Source: Cyanoderma ruficeps (lineage: Eukaryota; Chordata; Aves; Passeriformes; Timaliidae). From it: DNA of 64,000 nucleotides. Below the pieces are notes generated by a model, which searched no databases, was not told the origin of the DNA, and saw nothing but the letters and a program-made list of their open reading frames with translations. Position numbers and translations under genes: made by a program. This document shows, piece by piece, positions 48,719 through 60,780 of this stretch. The stretch is taken from the NCBI GenBank assembly GCA_008694505.1, contig VZDJ01000200.1, positions 260,310 through 324,309 of the forward strand. Direction: 5' to 3'. Within the stretch, counting starts at the first letter, position 1. Each line of letters opens with the position of its first letter.

Positions 48719-51336
48719 TTTATTTCCTAACAATCAAACAAGACAGAAATATCCATGGACACAGCAAAGATCTCCTGAAACACGGAATTCCTAAAAAAAA
48801 AAAGCACCATTCTATTGGCTTGACACGGGGTTCAGCCCAACAATGGGATATTTACAGCAGGAACGGGTGGAAATGGGATCCATGTCCACTCCCACCTGCC
48901 CAATGGAGCTGAGGGTGGGGTGGATCCACTTCTTGGGAAGCAAAAAGAACAGAAAAAATGATGGAAAAGCACAAATAAGAAGTGTCCCAAAGAATAATAA
49001 AGGAAAGGTTGAATGGAGACAGGATGGCTCCACTGGTAAAACAAAGGATGAAACAAACATTTTGGTGCTTCCCGCGAACTGGTGGTTTGGGATCTGCCTT
49101 CCATAAGAAAAAAGAAAGGAAAAACAGCCCAAAAATGGGTGTTTTTGATTCCCTCCAATCCGTGCCCCGATCCGACTTCCCCCACTCCCTGGATTTTTGT
49201 CACAACCTATAAAAAAGTCCTTCCTGCAGTTTATTTCATAGGAATGCTGGTGGATCAGTGAATTCCAGGAAAAGGTTGGCACCACCTTTGGGGACCCGGA
49301 GATTCCGGGTTAGTGCAGCGTTTTGGGGTTCCCGGAGCACAGCCCGACAGTGCAAAGGGCCTGGAAGGGTCAGTCTGGGATAGGAAGGAAAAAAAGGGGG
49401 AAAAAAAAGGCATTGGGAACTCAAAAAGGCACAAACCTGCCAAACCCTCACATCTGTGCTGAGGCCAAACCTTCAGAGTGCCCAAAACCAACCAAAAATC
49501 CACATTTTGTACCTCTGGAAGGGCCTTCCCAATGCTGGAAATCACCTGCCCAGAGGGTTCTGCTGGGATTCCCCTGGTGACGGCAAAAGCCACCACAGCC
49601 ATCAGCCCCAAGGGCTGATATTCCTCTTTTTCTTGGTGTTTTCCATCTTTTTGCCTTTTTTCCCCCTCTTTTTGCTGGTGCAGGGGGTTGGGCTCAGGTG
49701 CCCACGGTCTGCAACAATGCCAGAGAGTGGAAAATTCCAGCAGCTTTAAAGGAAAATTCCTTGCGGTTTGGGTTTTTCTCTCAGGAACCAGCACATGGAA
49801 AAAAGCCAGAACGTGGGGGATTTGGGCAATCTGTGGGGCCTGTGGGCGGCTTCCCACTTTCCCAAGTCAGCCAGGAATGGGACTGGGGTGTTGAAAAGGA
49901 AAATGAGAAAGCAGGAAAAGGGAAACAGAAAAGGAGACAAGAAGGAAAAGCAGGAAAGGAGGAGAAGAAGAAAAGGGAAACAAGAAAAGGGAAAGAGGAA
50001 AGGGGTAAGGAGAAAAGGAAAAGGAAAGGAAAAAGGAAAAAAGGGGGAAAGACAAAGGAAGGAAAAGGGAAAGGGGAAAGAACAAAGGAAAGGAAAAAGC
50101 ACTGGAGTTTCCTGCTGCTCATTCCCTTGCACTCCATGGAGCATTTTGATGCCTTTCAGCACCTGCATTTCCTGAAAGGGACGGGCAGAGGGTTAGGGTT
50201 TGTATCCCAGTGCTGGGAAAAGCCCTGGGAGAGCTCCTTGCCGACTCCTCACCAGGGCCTGGCCGGCTTCATGGGGCTGGAAAAGCCCTTGGACCAGCTC
50301 GAGGGGAAAAGGAAGGTGCTGGAAGCAGAGCACTCCACATGTCAACATTCCCAGAGCATCTCTAAAAGCAAGAAGTGGTGGGAATGCTTCCTTCCAGTGC
50401 ATTGGGAAACAAACCCACACCACAGACAGCTCATGTGTGCTCCAGCTTGGAAAGCCCCCTGCCCCCTGGGCCTTCCCTCCCTGTGGTGGCTTCTGGAATC
50501 CTCCACGAGCCTGGAAAAATCCCAGATGGTTGGCCACAATCCGGGGAGTCCCGTGGGGTTATTGCTGAGTAGAGGCATCATCTTTGTGCTGAAGGGGTGG
50601 AGAGAGTCCGTGGGCTCCCTCCGAGGTAGAAAAAATTGTCCCCGAGACTAGAAGCGTGGAAAGGGAATTCCAGGAGTCTGGAACGCTGTGCCACAGGAGG
50701 TGATGGTTTTGGGTTTAAGGAGGGCAGAAACTTCCCAACCCGGAGGTGGCCGATCTGAGGGGTGAGGATGGCTCTAAGCCCCCGGAGTGCTGTTCCCCAT
50801 GCCAGGAATGCTCTGGGATGACGGGAGGGCTGGGATGGGGTATACCTGAATATTTAGTCAGGGGAAGGAACCCTGGACTGAGGCTGATCCCTGTGCCCGA
50901 AATGCTCTGTGTTCCCAGCTTGGCTCCGCTCTGTCATGGATGGAAACTCCACAAAGGATCAGTTCTCTCTTTATATCTCCTCCCAAAAACTCAGCTTTTT
51001 GCGTCCTGAGGATTGGGAACATGATATCGCCACCCAAATGTAGAGAAGATAGGGAATACCGGGCAGTGATAGCCTTGGAAAGAACCCAGGGAAGGCTCTT
51101 GAGGTTGCTGTTATTGCCAGGATATTCCTGGGCGCTTCAGGTGTGGCTGGAATGTAGGGCCTGGCAGAGGAGGTTTGGCCGGGATGAGCGGCTGGCGATG
51201 CAAACGGAGCCCCGGGAGCAGGTGGAGCGGTAGGAAGTTCAGGTGTTTCTGTGCAGGGAATGCTGGCAGGGTCGCTGTGCTGGCTAACGGGATCCCAAGG
51301 GGACAGCGGTGGTGCCACGGTGACAGGAAGTGCTTC
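48719..51336 (-). other. MXD1: MXD1 3' UTR
   Basis: An AATAAA on the minus strand (TTTATT at 48719-48724) and the absence of another gene suggest a UTR of about 2.6 kb. It contains T/C-rich sequence in the transcript at 49880-50100 (purine-rich on plus). Confidence 0.5.
49885..50100. repeat. Polypurine/polypyrimidine tract of about 215 bases
   Basis: The plus strand is almost all A and G (words GGAAAAGG, GGGAAAG, GAAAAGGAAAAG), with only a few C or T interruptions near its ends. Long purine tracts with mirror symmetry can form triplex DNA. Confidence 0.8.
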
Positions 51337-54300
51337 CTAAATCCCAACAGGAAGCTTCCGGGTGCTCGCCAGCTTTACCCTGGTCCCACCAGAGCTGGAA
51401 TATCCCTCGTCGCTGCCCAGGCTCTGGAGGCTGCCGCGCTCATCCGAGTCACTGGGGCTGCTGCTGCTCCAGTCCAGATCGGCTGGGAGGTCGTCTGTGC
51501 TCTCCACATCCACATCCATCTCTTCTGCTGTAGGAATGGGAATGGTTGGAGTTCCAGCACGGCCAGGCCTCTCACTGGCCATCCCCCAGCGCAGGCTCTC
51601 ACCTTGATCTGAGTCAGAGCGCTCGGAGGAGAGGCTGGAGCCGATGCTGTCTATCCTGACCCGCTCCATTCCCAGCTTTTCCAGCTGCCGCTGGAGGTGC
51701 CGCTGCTCCCGCTGCAGCTGCTCGATCTGGTGCAGGGCCCGGCGCTCCTGGTCTTCCAGCTTCTGCAGGAGGGACAAGCACCCTGAGCTCCAGAATTCCC
51801 TCAAACCCACGCAGCACACACGGCACCCCGAATCCCCGGGATTCCCTCAGAACCACTCGGCATTCCAGGCCCAAACCACCCCAGGGCAGCCACTGCCAGC
51901 TCCCGCGGGGCTCCCGTCCTCAGAACGCTTGGGATGTGAAGCCGTGTGGATTACAACTCTCCCAGTCATCCCAGCCCAACACTGGCTCTCTTCCAGTTAT
52001 CCCTGCCTGATGTCGGTGCTCTCCCAGCTATCCTAGCCCAATTCAGAACTCCCCCAGTTACCCCAGCCCCATCCCAGTCCTCCCTCCATTACCCAGGCCC
52101 ATCCCTCTCCTCCTCCCATTATCCCAGCACAATCCAGTGCTCTCCCAGTTATCCGAGCCCAACCCAGCACTCTCCTAGCCCATGCCCCCTACTGGTATGT
52201 TGCTCTCAGGTCCGATCCCGGTGCTGGATCCTGGTTTTGGGCTCACCTGGATGTGGAGCCTGGCCCTGGTGAGGAGGCTGAGTGTCGTGTGCCGCCCAGC
52301 TGCTGCCCCCAGCGGCACCAGCCCCTTCAGCCTCTCCAGGCACAGCCGGAGCTGAGCCCGCCTGGAATGGGAGCACACAGTTGGATCAGCTTCCTGAATG
52401 GCATTCCCACCCCTCTGGTGTGGAAAAATGGGGTGGTGGGAGTTAAACCCGACCAGGAGCCTTCCCAGCCTCCATGGACTTCTAGAAACTGTGAGAGAAC
52501 TGCAGCCAGGCAAGAGGATGCCTTGGAAAAACCTCATGGATAAATCCTGCTGGCATCCTGGGATGTTGAGATGATCCCAGGCAATGAGACACCAATGACC
52601 TCGGAATTCTGGGTGAGAATATCCACTCTTGGTCATTCTCTTCCCAAAAAGGTTCCATCTTAGGAGGGCTGTTTGCTGTTTTCTTGCTGACAGCTGAAGC
52701 TGCCCAAGCTAACACCCAGCTGCAAATCCCTTGGGCCTGCTTCCTTTCCATATTTTTAGTAGGAACAGGGTGGTTTTGGATACAAAAACTCCAGATCCCT
52801 GCAAGAGCAGACTGTGCTCCAGAAATCCTCCCTCTTCCTGTAACATCTGGGTTTTCTCTGCTTTAACAGGTAGGACATTAATGCTGGAGGGAAACTCCAG
52901 CTCCCTGAGGAAATCCCTTTTTTCTGCTGAAAGCAGAAAAACCCCATTTTCCCTGTGTCCATCACTCCCATCCCAACATGTAGGTCAGATCCTTGGGAAT
53001 GGGTTGTAACACCCACCCCTGAACTGCCTGATCCTGGGCAGCTCCAAATGGATTTTGCAATGACCTGTTGGTCTTGTTTGGGATGTGCTGGGAGTGAACA
53101 GGGATTTCCTCACCCAAAGGACCTTGGGATGACAACACAGACAAAAAAAGTGGGATTTACGCAGGATAAATCCCAAACTCCAACTGGCCCAAAGATAAGC
53201 CTGTGAAAAGATAATTTTCCTGAATAAGCAGAGCAGGAGCTGGCTGTGGAGATGGATATCATTCCCAACAACCAAGGATGGGGAATGCCTTAATCCTTGA
53301 TGTCCTTTATCCCATTCCTTCACTCCCACTCCCCCTCTAACCCATCTCATATTGCTTTTCCAGGGGTAGAAACCCCAGGAAAAGCAATAATTCCTCCCAG
53401 CCCAGCTTCTGCCAACCTTCTGGGACTCACCTGTTCTTTTCCATCTCATTGTGTGTCGACCTGGAAAAGAAGGAAGAAGTTATTAATTCCTCTGGCTGAC
53501 TAGGGATTAACAGTTGGGATTAACATGTGGGAATTAGCAAAAGCTCCCTGGAAAAGCCGCAGACCTGGGGGGCTTCCAGAGCTCCATACCCAGGGATGGT
53601 GAATGGTGGGATGCAGACACAAAAAATGCCAGATAAGTGGCAATAAAAGGGTCAGGAAAACCATAAAATGGGATTTTAAACCAGAAACTCAAGTTTTAGA
53701 GCTGGGATTGGGATCAACAGGTCCCTTGACCTGCCAGGAACATAATGTGGAAAAAGCCTTCCCTGTGTCCAGCAGCAGAGAGCAGGTCTGGAGGAGGCAC
53801 CGAAAGCACCACTGACACATTAAAACCGTGACAAATCTGCCTGAAACTCTCCATTTCCACAGAGCTGGGAAAAGATGGAAAACACAAGCTACGGCTGACT
53901 TTTCCTCCACTGAAATCCAGGAAGAAGCCACAGGAGGCCACACAGCTTGTGTTCCCATGAGTGGTGCTTAGGGAAGAGCTGCTTCCCAGCCTACTGACTT
54001 CCTAAAACCTCCAGAGGTCACAAGAAGCTCCACTCTAATTTGGGAAAAATGTTCTTATGTGCCTGAAAACATAAATGTGGGAATAACCCACAGCCTGTTT
54101 GGATGAGGATGTCTACTGGGATGGCCCCACAGGATCGGAAGTGCTGGAAAAACAGGGAATGTCACTGAAGGGAAAACCAGGGCTGTCACCAAAGGGAAAA
54201 TGAGGGATGTCACCATCACAGCAGTGGAAGATACTCTCTGAGGTCTCCTTCGCTTTTCCAGCTGTATTCCTGATGGATCACCCTGCTCAAGTGGCTCTGT

Positions 54301-56578
54301 TGCCTTCTGGCAAGATCGGGGCCACATCTCCCACATCCCCAGAAATGTGGGGATAGTCTATCCCAGAAATTCTATCCCAGCAGAGACACTTCCCACTCCA
54401 ATGGGATTATCCTGACACAATGGAAGTGCTCAGCTCTCTGGCTCCTATCCAGTCTCTCCACTATTTTTTTCCTTGGACAAATCTTTGTTTCACACCCAGA
54501 TCTTTACCAAGGGGGTGCCATGGGCTGCAACCTTTTGTGTTTTTTCCTTGATTGATCCTAAATTATCCAAACACTTCCTGAGCACTGGTACGACAGTGGT
54601 GAAGTTCCCATCACCTCCACAATCATTAACTGCAAATCCATAATCTTTTCTGCCTGGATCCTTCCTGGAATGGTTGGTGGTTTTTTTTTTTTTTTGCACT
54701 TGCATTCACCGTCACTAATATTTAGAAAAAGATGAATTAATTAATGGATTTTAATTTTGAATAAAATAAGCAGGGACAGAGGAGACGGCAGCTTCACCCC
54801 AGGGCAGGTGGAGCTCCCACATCCGTGGCTCCCGCATCCCCTCCAGAGCGATCTCATGTCCACAGAGTCACTGATTTGGATTCCCACCAGTTTGAACCTC
54901 AGCTGATCACCAGCTTTCCCTTCGGAATGTGTTTTTTATTCCTAAAAATCATAATAGATTGGCCCGAAGCAAACAAAATATTCCGAGAAGAAAACGCGGA
55001 GCATGTCCAGGCAGGAGAAACCACCAGATTCACCTGGAGCCTGCTTGATATGAGCCCAGGGGCCCTGGCTGCCCCTTGAGGGGCTCCTGACACTCTGAAA
55101 CACCTGCATGGGAGCCGCCCCAGCCCAGGGGGACACGGGGAATCGCGGCACGGGCAAATCCAGGTGGATTTGTTCTGGCAGCTGCCAAAGGTCAGCTGCC
55201 GTGGCGTCGTGCAGACGGGATCGCTCCCAACCAGGAAAAGAGTGACAGATGTGGTGCCATCAGGGCCTGGCTCCTCCCTGGCACCACCCGGCACCAGTGA
55301 CGTGTCGGGATGGACCTGCTGCCCCTCACAGTGTCCCCTCAGCTGGGGGCACATCCTGGAGCCAGCCCTTCCCAAAATCTGCTGAGGGTTCCTTGCCAGA
55401 AGGATCCAAGTGATTTTAAGGTGGTTAAAGTGATGGAATAAAGCCTCCAGGATGTGGGATTTGCTCCTGGAATTCAATGTGGGTGCTTGGAGCCAACTTA
55501 AAGTTGGAGAACAGGTGGTTTAGGATTTAAAATCAGCGAGGAGTAAGATGGAGAAACAACCAAGGAGGAATAATGGGAGGCTCTGGGTGGGTTTCAGGGT
55601 GGATAATTAAGGAGGTGGCAGGAGGGTCCCCTGCCACAGCTGTGACAGCAGGACCTCTCTGGGCCAGTCACCCAGGGACAGAAAGGTCCCACCCATGGTG
55701 TCACACCCGGTGACAGGAGGACTTTGGTGACAGCAGAGCCCCACCCAGTCCTGTCACACACCCAGTGACAACAGGACCTCACTGAGCCGGGTCACCTGAT
55801 GACAGGAGGGTCCCCCAGTGCTGTCACACACCCAGTGACAGGAGGACCTCCCTGTTCCCCAAACACCCGGAGACAGGAGAGTGCCCCCAGCCTTGTGACA
55901 CCCCCAGTGACGGCGAGGGGGCCCTACCAGAGCCCGGGGACCGGGGTGTCACCGCAGCCCAGCCACAGGCCCAGTGACAGGCCCAGCCACAGGCCCAGTG
56001 ACTCCCCCCGATCTGGGACACCTGGGGACAAAAGCCCCGGCCCTGTCGCACACCTGGTGACAGCGGGGGCCCATCAGAGCCCGGGGACCGGGGCGGGTAA
56101 CCCCGGCCCGGCGAGAGGTCCAGGAACAGCGGTCTCACCGGCCTGGCCACACGGACACGGGAGTTCCCTCGGGCCTGTCACACAGGCCCAGTGACAGCAG
56201 GGGCGCACCGGGCCGGCCGCACGGTGCCGGGAGCTCTCCCGGCCGGGCCGGGCCGGACCCGCAGCCCCACAACGGCCGGGCCCTTTCGGTCCGGTCCCCC
56301 CCTCCCCGCCCGGTGCTGCCATCACCTGCCGCCGCCGCCGCTCCTCCGGGCCTTGGCGCGGCGCCGCGGGGCCTCCCCGTCCTTGCCGCCGGGCCGCAGC
56401 GAGGCGTAACCGTGCTCGGCTTCTGCGGAGACACAACGGCGGGCGCGGGTCACCGCGGGGCCCGGCCGGGGGCACGGGGGACACCGGGGGGGGGGCGGGA
56501 GGTACCTCGCTCCCGCCGCTCCAGGAACTCGGCGGCCTCCAGCAGCATCTGGATGCCGAGGCGGGGGGGGGCGGCCAT
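51337..56578 (-). CDS. MXD1: MAX dimerization protein 1 (MAD1)
   Basis: MXD1 pairs with MAX, binds E-boxes and recruits SIN3/HDAC to repress MYC targets during differentiation. Six coding exons in phase: 56506-56578, 56326-56422, 53431-53460, 52247-52361, 51603-51762 and 51337-51524, giving 220 residues (human 221). The SIN3-interaction segment is at the start ([15 protein letters not shown]). The bHLH lies across exons 3-5 ([42 protein letters not shown]) and is followed by the leucine zipper ([28 protein letters not shown]). Acidic and Ser-rich repeats near the end ([34 protein letters not shown]) match MXD1. The last 12 residues differ from human. A 30-base exon carries the beginning of the basic region. 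The acceptor of the last exon is at a tandem CAGCAG; using the second gives [13 protein letters not shown], as in human. Confidence 0.96.
51950..52190. repeat. CTCTCCCAGTTATCCCAGCCCAA repeat in MXD1 intron 4
   Basis: About seven units of 28-40 bases contain CTCCCAGTTATCC(C)AGCCCAA, sometimes with CATT for GTTA. Confidence 0.75.
55600..56110. repeat. GTGACAGGAGGACC / GTCACACACCC repeat in MXD1 intron 2
   Basis: Units of about 55-60 bases have CTGTCACACACCCAGTGACAGGAGGACCTC as their core. GTCAC and GTGAC within a unit are complementary, so each unit can form a short stem. About eight copies can be seen. Confidence 0.75.
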
Positions 56579-57010
56579 GGCGGGGCCGGGACGAGCCGCA
56601 ACCGGCGGCGCGGGGGGAGCGGCGGCCTCTGCCCGCCCCGAGCGCCGCTCCGCCAGACCCCACGCGCGCCACGCCCTCTCCGCCCTTCATTGGCGGAGGC
56701 TGAGCGAGGCCCCGCCCTGCGTCGCCGCTTGTTGGAGGACGGGGCTGAGGCCCCGCCCAGCGCCTCCACGAGCGGTGGAGAGGGAGCAAGGCCGCACCTG
56801 AGGACACGCCCCCCGCTCGCTGCTATTGGACAAAAGCGCCACACCCTCCTGCCATTGGCCCGACCTCCCCGCGGCGCCCCGCCCACGAAACCGGCCCCGC
56901 CCCGCTGGCCGCACGCACTGCCCTGACTCACTTCCTGCCGCTCAGCCAATGGCGAAGCCGGACAGGGAAGGGGCGGGGCCTCTGCTACGTAGGGCAACGT
57001 GAGGCGGGCG
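56579..57010. promoter_or_regulatory. MXD1 promoter region
   Basis: A CpG-rich interval to the right of the MXD1 start contains inverted CCAAT (CATTGGCG near 56688, CTATTGGA near 56824, CATTGGCC near 56853) and CCAAT near 56946. Several CCGCCC boxes are present. No other gene is seen before the SNRNP27 3' end. Confidence 0.5.
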
Positions 57011-57640
57011 GGGAACCCCCCCGGACAGGGACCGACCCCCAGGAATGGGGACCACCCTGGGCAGTCAGAGATCCCTCGGGATGGGGACAGACCCCCGGGA
57101 ACTGAGACCTCCCTGCGGCAGGGAATTCCCGGATTAGGGCCAGACTCCCCCGGGGAATGGGGATCCGACAGGGACAGACACCCCCACAGAGCTGGGACCC
57201 CCACCCCCTCTGCCAAGCAGCCACCTTCCTTGGGAGGGACCCCCACGCCAGGGCAATGACACCGCCGGACAGGCCCCCCCTCCTTCCCACTGCCAGGAGC
57301 ACCTGGGCCCTCCAGATCAAAAACCACCCCCAGAGAGCACACCCTCACTCCAGGCAGGGCTCAGAGCACCCAAAGCCCCTCCTTAAACTGAGAGCACCCC
57401 AGATCCCATTGCCCCCCGGGAGGCAGGTGATGGAGGGGCCTCCCACCCCCAAACTGATAACTGGGTAGGGTTGAGGGAGGAAGAAAGACCCCCCCTGCCA
57501 AGCACCTTCGGTTTCAGCCCAGGGCTCAAATGGGGCCCCACGGAATTGACCTGATCTGTATCAATTCCAAGGATAAGTGGGGGGGGAATGGAGGCCCTGC
57601 TTTACCTCTGAATGATAAAAACTAAAGGAAAAAAATACAT
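57011..57640. other. Spacer between MXD1 and SNRNP27
   Basis: C-rich sequence with repeated GGGACAGACCCCC-like words (57020-57260), then unique sequence. No gene is recognised. Confidence 0.5.
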
Positions 57641-57647
57641 CTGGGGT

Positions 57648-57653
57648 TTTATT
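57648..57653 (-). terminator. SNRNP27 poly(A) signal
   Basis: TTTATT on plus equals AATAAA on minus, 230 bases after the SNRNP27 stop codon. Confidence 0.65.
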
Positions 57654-57882
57654 AACAGAGAAACAAACCAAAAACAGGGAAACACAGCAAAATCCCACCC
57701 AGAAACCAACCTTTGTTGTAAAAAAACATAATAACAAAAATCCAGGAAAAGGAAACTCGTGGCAGCTCTGGCCTGTGGAACTTGTTGGGAATAACCCAAA
57801 TTCCACTGGAATCCATCATCAGAGCCACCCAGGAGAGTGCAGAGAAGTAAAATTCTTCCGTGGTGGGAGTCATGTCCCAGTG

Positions 57883-59993
57883 TCAGGCGATGAAATCCAG
57901 GGGCCTGTTGAATCCTCCTTTTCTGTTCATGTATTGCCTGGGTGAGGATGGAGCCAGAGTCAGCCCTGGATCCAGGGAAATCAGGACAAAAATACCCGGG
58001 GGAGGTTGGGAACACGGCTCAGTGGCCATAGGGAACCCAATTCTCCAGGCATTTAACCAAAAAAAGGGCAGGAAGGTTCCCAGCAATGAGCTGCTCCAGA
58101 GGTTGGGCTGTGTGAGGCTCCCAGGTTCTCATCAGAAAGGGAGCAGAATTGACAAACTGGGTGTTCTTTGGAAATAAACCAGGTGGACAGTGTCGCTTCC
58201 TGCTGCTCCGATCCTGTTCAGGCCTCCCTGGGCACATCCTACCTGTTTCTAATGTGCTCCTCACTGCTCATCCTCCTGATTTCTCCATTCCCGGGGGGAT
58301 CTGGAGAACTCTCACCTCTGCTTTTGAGTTTAAACCTCACAAAAGTACTATTTTCCCCAGGCCTGGAAGCTGGATCACCATGAGACAGTGGCCACAGTCA
58401 CCTCACAAAACAAAATCCTCTTCCTATCCCAAAGGAGGGGGAACACACCTGTACTTCCTCTTCTGGGACACATTGATGGCGTAGGCATTGGCAGCACCGT
58501 CCACCTTCTTCCCCTGAGAAGAAACATCCCAAAATCTCATGCATTATCCCCAAACAGGGCAGGTGACACCGCAGAGCCCCTGAAGTGGCCTCAGGCCCGT
58601 GCTCACCTTGGTGGTATCAAAGGAGGCAAAACCCATCATCTTCATCATCTCAATCTCCTCCTCTGTCTTGCCCTGCAAATCCTCCTCTGAGGGAAGAAAA
58701 TCGGGGATTGAGCAAACACGAATGTTGGGATTCCCAAAAATCTGGGTGTCCCTGGGCTGGTCCTGGCCCCGCAGGACATCTGGGGGTGTTCCAAGAGTAA
58801 ATTCCCCCCTCACCTGTGATCTGCCGCTCCTTCTTGGACTCCTTGAGCTCCTTCTTCTCCTCATCCCGACGCTCCTTGGGTCGTGCTGGTGACGAGGAGC
58901 TGGAGCGGTGCCGGCGTGGGGACCTGATGGGGCACACAAGGTGGGCCTGCAATTCCCACCTGGAATTCTCATCTGGGGCTCCCATTGTCCCTGGGTCACT
59001 CAGGGAACAGACCTAGCTGCCCCCACCCCATGCTGGTGTCCCTGCCTTCACCTGGATCATCCCTGGCCTCACCTGGATGTCCCTGCCATCACCTGGATCA
59101 TCCCTGCCCTCACGTGGATGTGTCTTCCCTCATCTGGACAGTCCCCACCCTCACCTGGATGGTCCCTGCCCTCACCTGGATCGTCTCCGGTGCGGGGAGC
59201 GGGACCGGCTCCTCCTCCTGTCCCTGTCCCGGGACCGCGATCGCTCCCGCCGCCGCCTGTCCCTGTCCCGGGACGTGGAGCGCGAGCGCCGGCGCTCTGC
59301 CCGGGGAAGGATCAGCTCCTGCTTCCCGGCCCGCTTCCCAAAGGAAATCCCACAGAAAATCCCACCTCCCGAGCAGACACTCCAGGACAGCCCCTCCCAC
59401 CCCTCCAGAATAGTTCTGGGCTCAGGAATGCCTCTGAGCACCCCCAGGAGTGAAAGAGCAGCAGGAAAAACCTCCACCTGGAGCGGGGGGAATCATCCCG
59501 GGGGGGATCAGCCAGGAGGGGGTGATGGTCCCCAAAAACCTGAGGAAGGTGGAGAGGGGTGGGAGGAGACGGGGGTGGGGGAGGAGAGGAGAAAAAGATA
59601 GGGATGGAGAGTGGAAGAAGAAGGAAAAGGAGAGGAGGAAGAGGATAAGAAGAGGAAAAAGAAAAGAAGAAAGAGGAGGAGGAGAANAGGAAGAGGAGGA
59701 GAAGTAGAAGAGAACGAAAAGGATGAGGACGACGAAGAGGAGGATGAGGGAGTCTGGTCTCCTCCAGAGGAGGAACCGAGGCCTCCTCGCCGTTCCCCTC
59801 CCTGGAGGGTCTCATTCCCCCCACCTACTCCTCGGCCACCCCCGGGCCTGGCCCTTCCTCCCGGATCTCCCCTGGCCCCGTCCCCCGGGTGGCTCCTGAC
59901 CTCCCCAGGGTTCCCGTCCCTCCCTGGTATTCCCTGGTCCCACGGTGCCCCCTCACCCCGCCGCGGCGGTGACCGGGAGCGGCTGCGGCCCAT
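57883..59993 (-). CDS. SNRNP27: U4/U6.U5 small nuclear ribonucleoprotein 27 kDa protein
   Basis: SNRNP27 is an RS-domain protein of the tri-snRNP that helps position the 5' splice site during spliceosome activation. Six coding exons in phase: 59957-59993, 59176-59296, 58814-58923, 58607-58686, 58449-58513 and 57883-57937, giving 155 residues, the same length as human. The N-terminal half is Arg/Ser-rich ([50 protein letters not shown]). A charged linker ([25 protein letters not shown]) follows. The invariant C-terminal domain is complete: [25 protein letters not shown], then [31 protein letters not shown]. The donor of exon 2 lies in a tandem array of donor-like copies (separate entry). Confidence 0.97.
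59045..59182 (-). repeat. Seven tandem copies of the SNRNP27 exon 2 donor site
   Basis: Read on the minus strand, the unit ATCCAGGTGAGGGCAGGGACC (about 20-21 bases) occurs seven times, with its ATCCAGGTG core at plus positions 59173, 59152, 59131, 59111, 59090, 59070 and 59049. The first is the exon 2 donor. Five of the other six keep a GT with GTGA; the copy at 59131 has lost the GT (ATGAGG). Confidence 0.85.
59545..59765. repeat. Purine-rich tract in SNRNP27 intron 1
   Basis: The plus strand is a run of GA-rich words (GGAGAGGAGAAAAAG, GAAGAGGATAAG) with one N at 59687. It reads as a Glu/Lys/Arg-rich open frame on the plus strand; I treat this as composition, not a gene. Confidence 0.75.
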
Positions 59994-60260
59994 GGCCGCC
60001 CCTCAGCCCCGCACTGGTGCTCCCACGGCGCCGCCGGCCCGGAGCGGGGGCCGGGCCTGAGGGGGCAGAGCCTGAGGGGCAGATCAGCACCGCACCGAGA
60101 GGCACCGGCCCGGCCCGGCCCCGCCGCTCGCCCTAGGAGCCCGCCCAGCCCGAATTGCGAAGGGAGGGCCGGGAGGAAGGGGACGGCCGGAAGGGGAGGG
60201 GAGGAAGGCGAGGCCGCCACCTTCTGTAGGCCGCTGCTCGCTCCCTGTGTGCCTGCAGCG
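59994..60260. promoter_or_regulatory. SNRNP27 promoter, CpG-rich
   Basis: The segment right of the SNRNP27 start codon is CpG-rich, lacks TATA, and continues as a CpG-rich block to about 60550. Whether it also drives a plus-strand transcript cannot be seen. A single N lies at 60313 in a GGTCCC repeat. Confidence 0.45.
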
Positions 60261-60780
60261 CTTTGTTCTCCCCGGCCCCTTCCGTCCCTTCCCCGGTCCC
60301 GGTCCCGGTCCCNGGCAGGTGGAGCCGCGGCCTCGGTTCGGGTCCCCGGGTTCAAGCAGGCGGGTCGGGTCGGTGCCGGCCCGGCGCGTTTTCAGCCGGG
60401 GCTCGCCCTGCTCAGCCTGGAGTCCGAACGTGCTGCGGCTGTGCCTGGGTTCGGTAGTGGGCGGGGGGGTTTCAGAAGGGGCTTTTCTGAGAAGCTGCTG
60501 GAATCTTCCCGGTGTCCGGCGCACCCAGTGCCAGCGGCTCCGGGACGTCGCAGTGAAGTCGCTGAATTGGGGAGTGCCATTCCTGAACCATGACACAATG
60601 CCACCGTCACCCTGAGTCCCATCCCTGTCCCATTCTCACCTCCACCCTCATCCCTTTTCGTCCTTATCACGCCTCATGCCCAGCTCCAGCCCCGTTCCCG
60701 TCCTGTCTCATCCCCACAACCACCTCCATCGCCATCCTTTGCCCCTCAGTCTCAGAGTGCTGCCGGGTGCCAAACACAGG

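Noticed and set aside
50620..50770. A segment that vaguely resembles the 3' part of a CR1-type LINE
   Set aside because: The resemblance is a few words (for example CTGGAACGCTGTGCCACAGGAGGTG); without a search I cannot support the element.
54490..54705. A possible transposon-derived frame in MXD1 intron 2 (minus)
   Set aside because: It ends in a Lys run from a T stretch and I could not match it to a known element; not enough to report as a mobile element.
59611..60060. An acidic, lysine-rich plus-strand protein opposite SNRNP27 intron 1
   Set aside because: It is a purine-tract translation with an N inside, with no splice or domain evidence.
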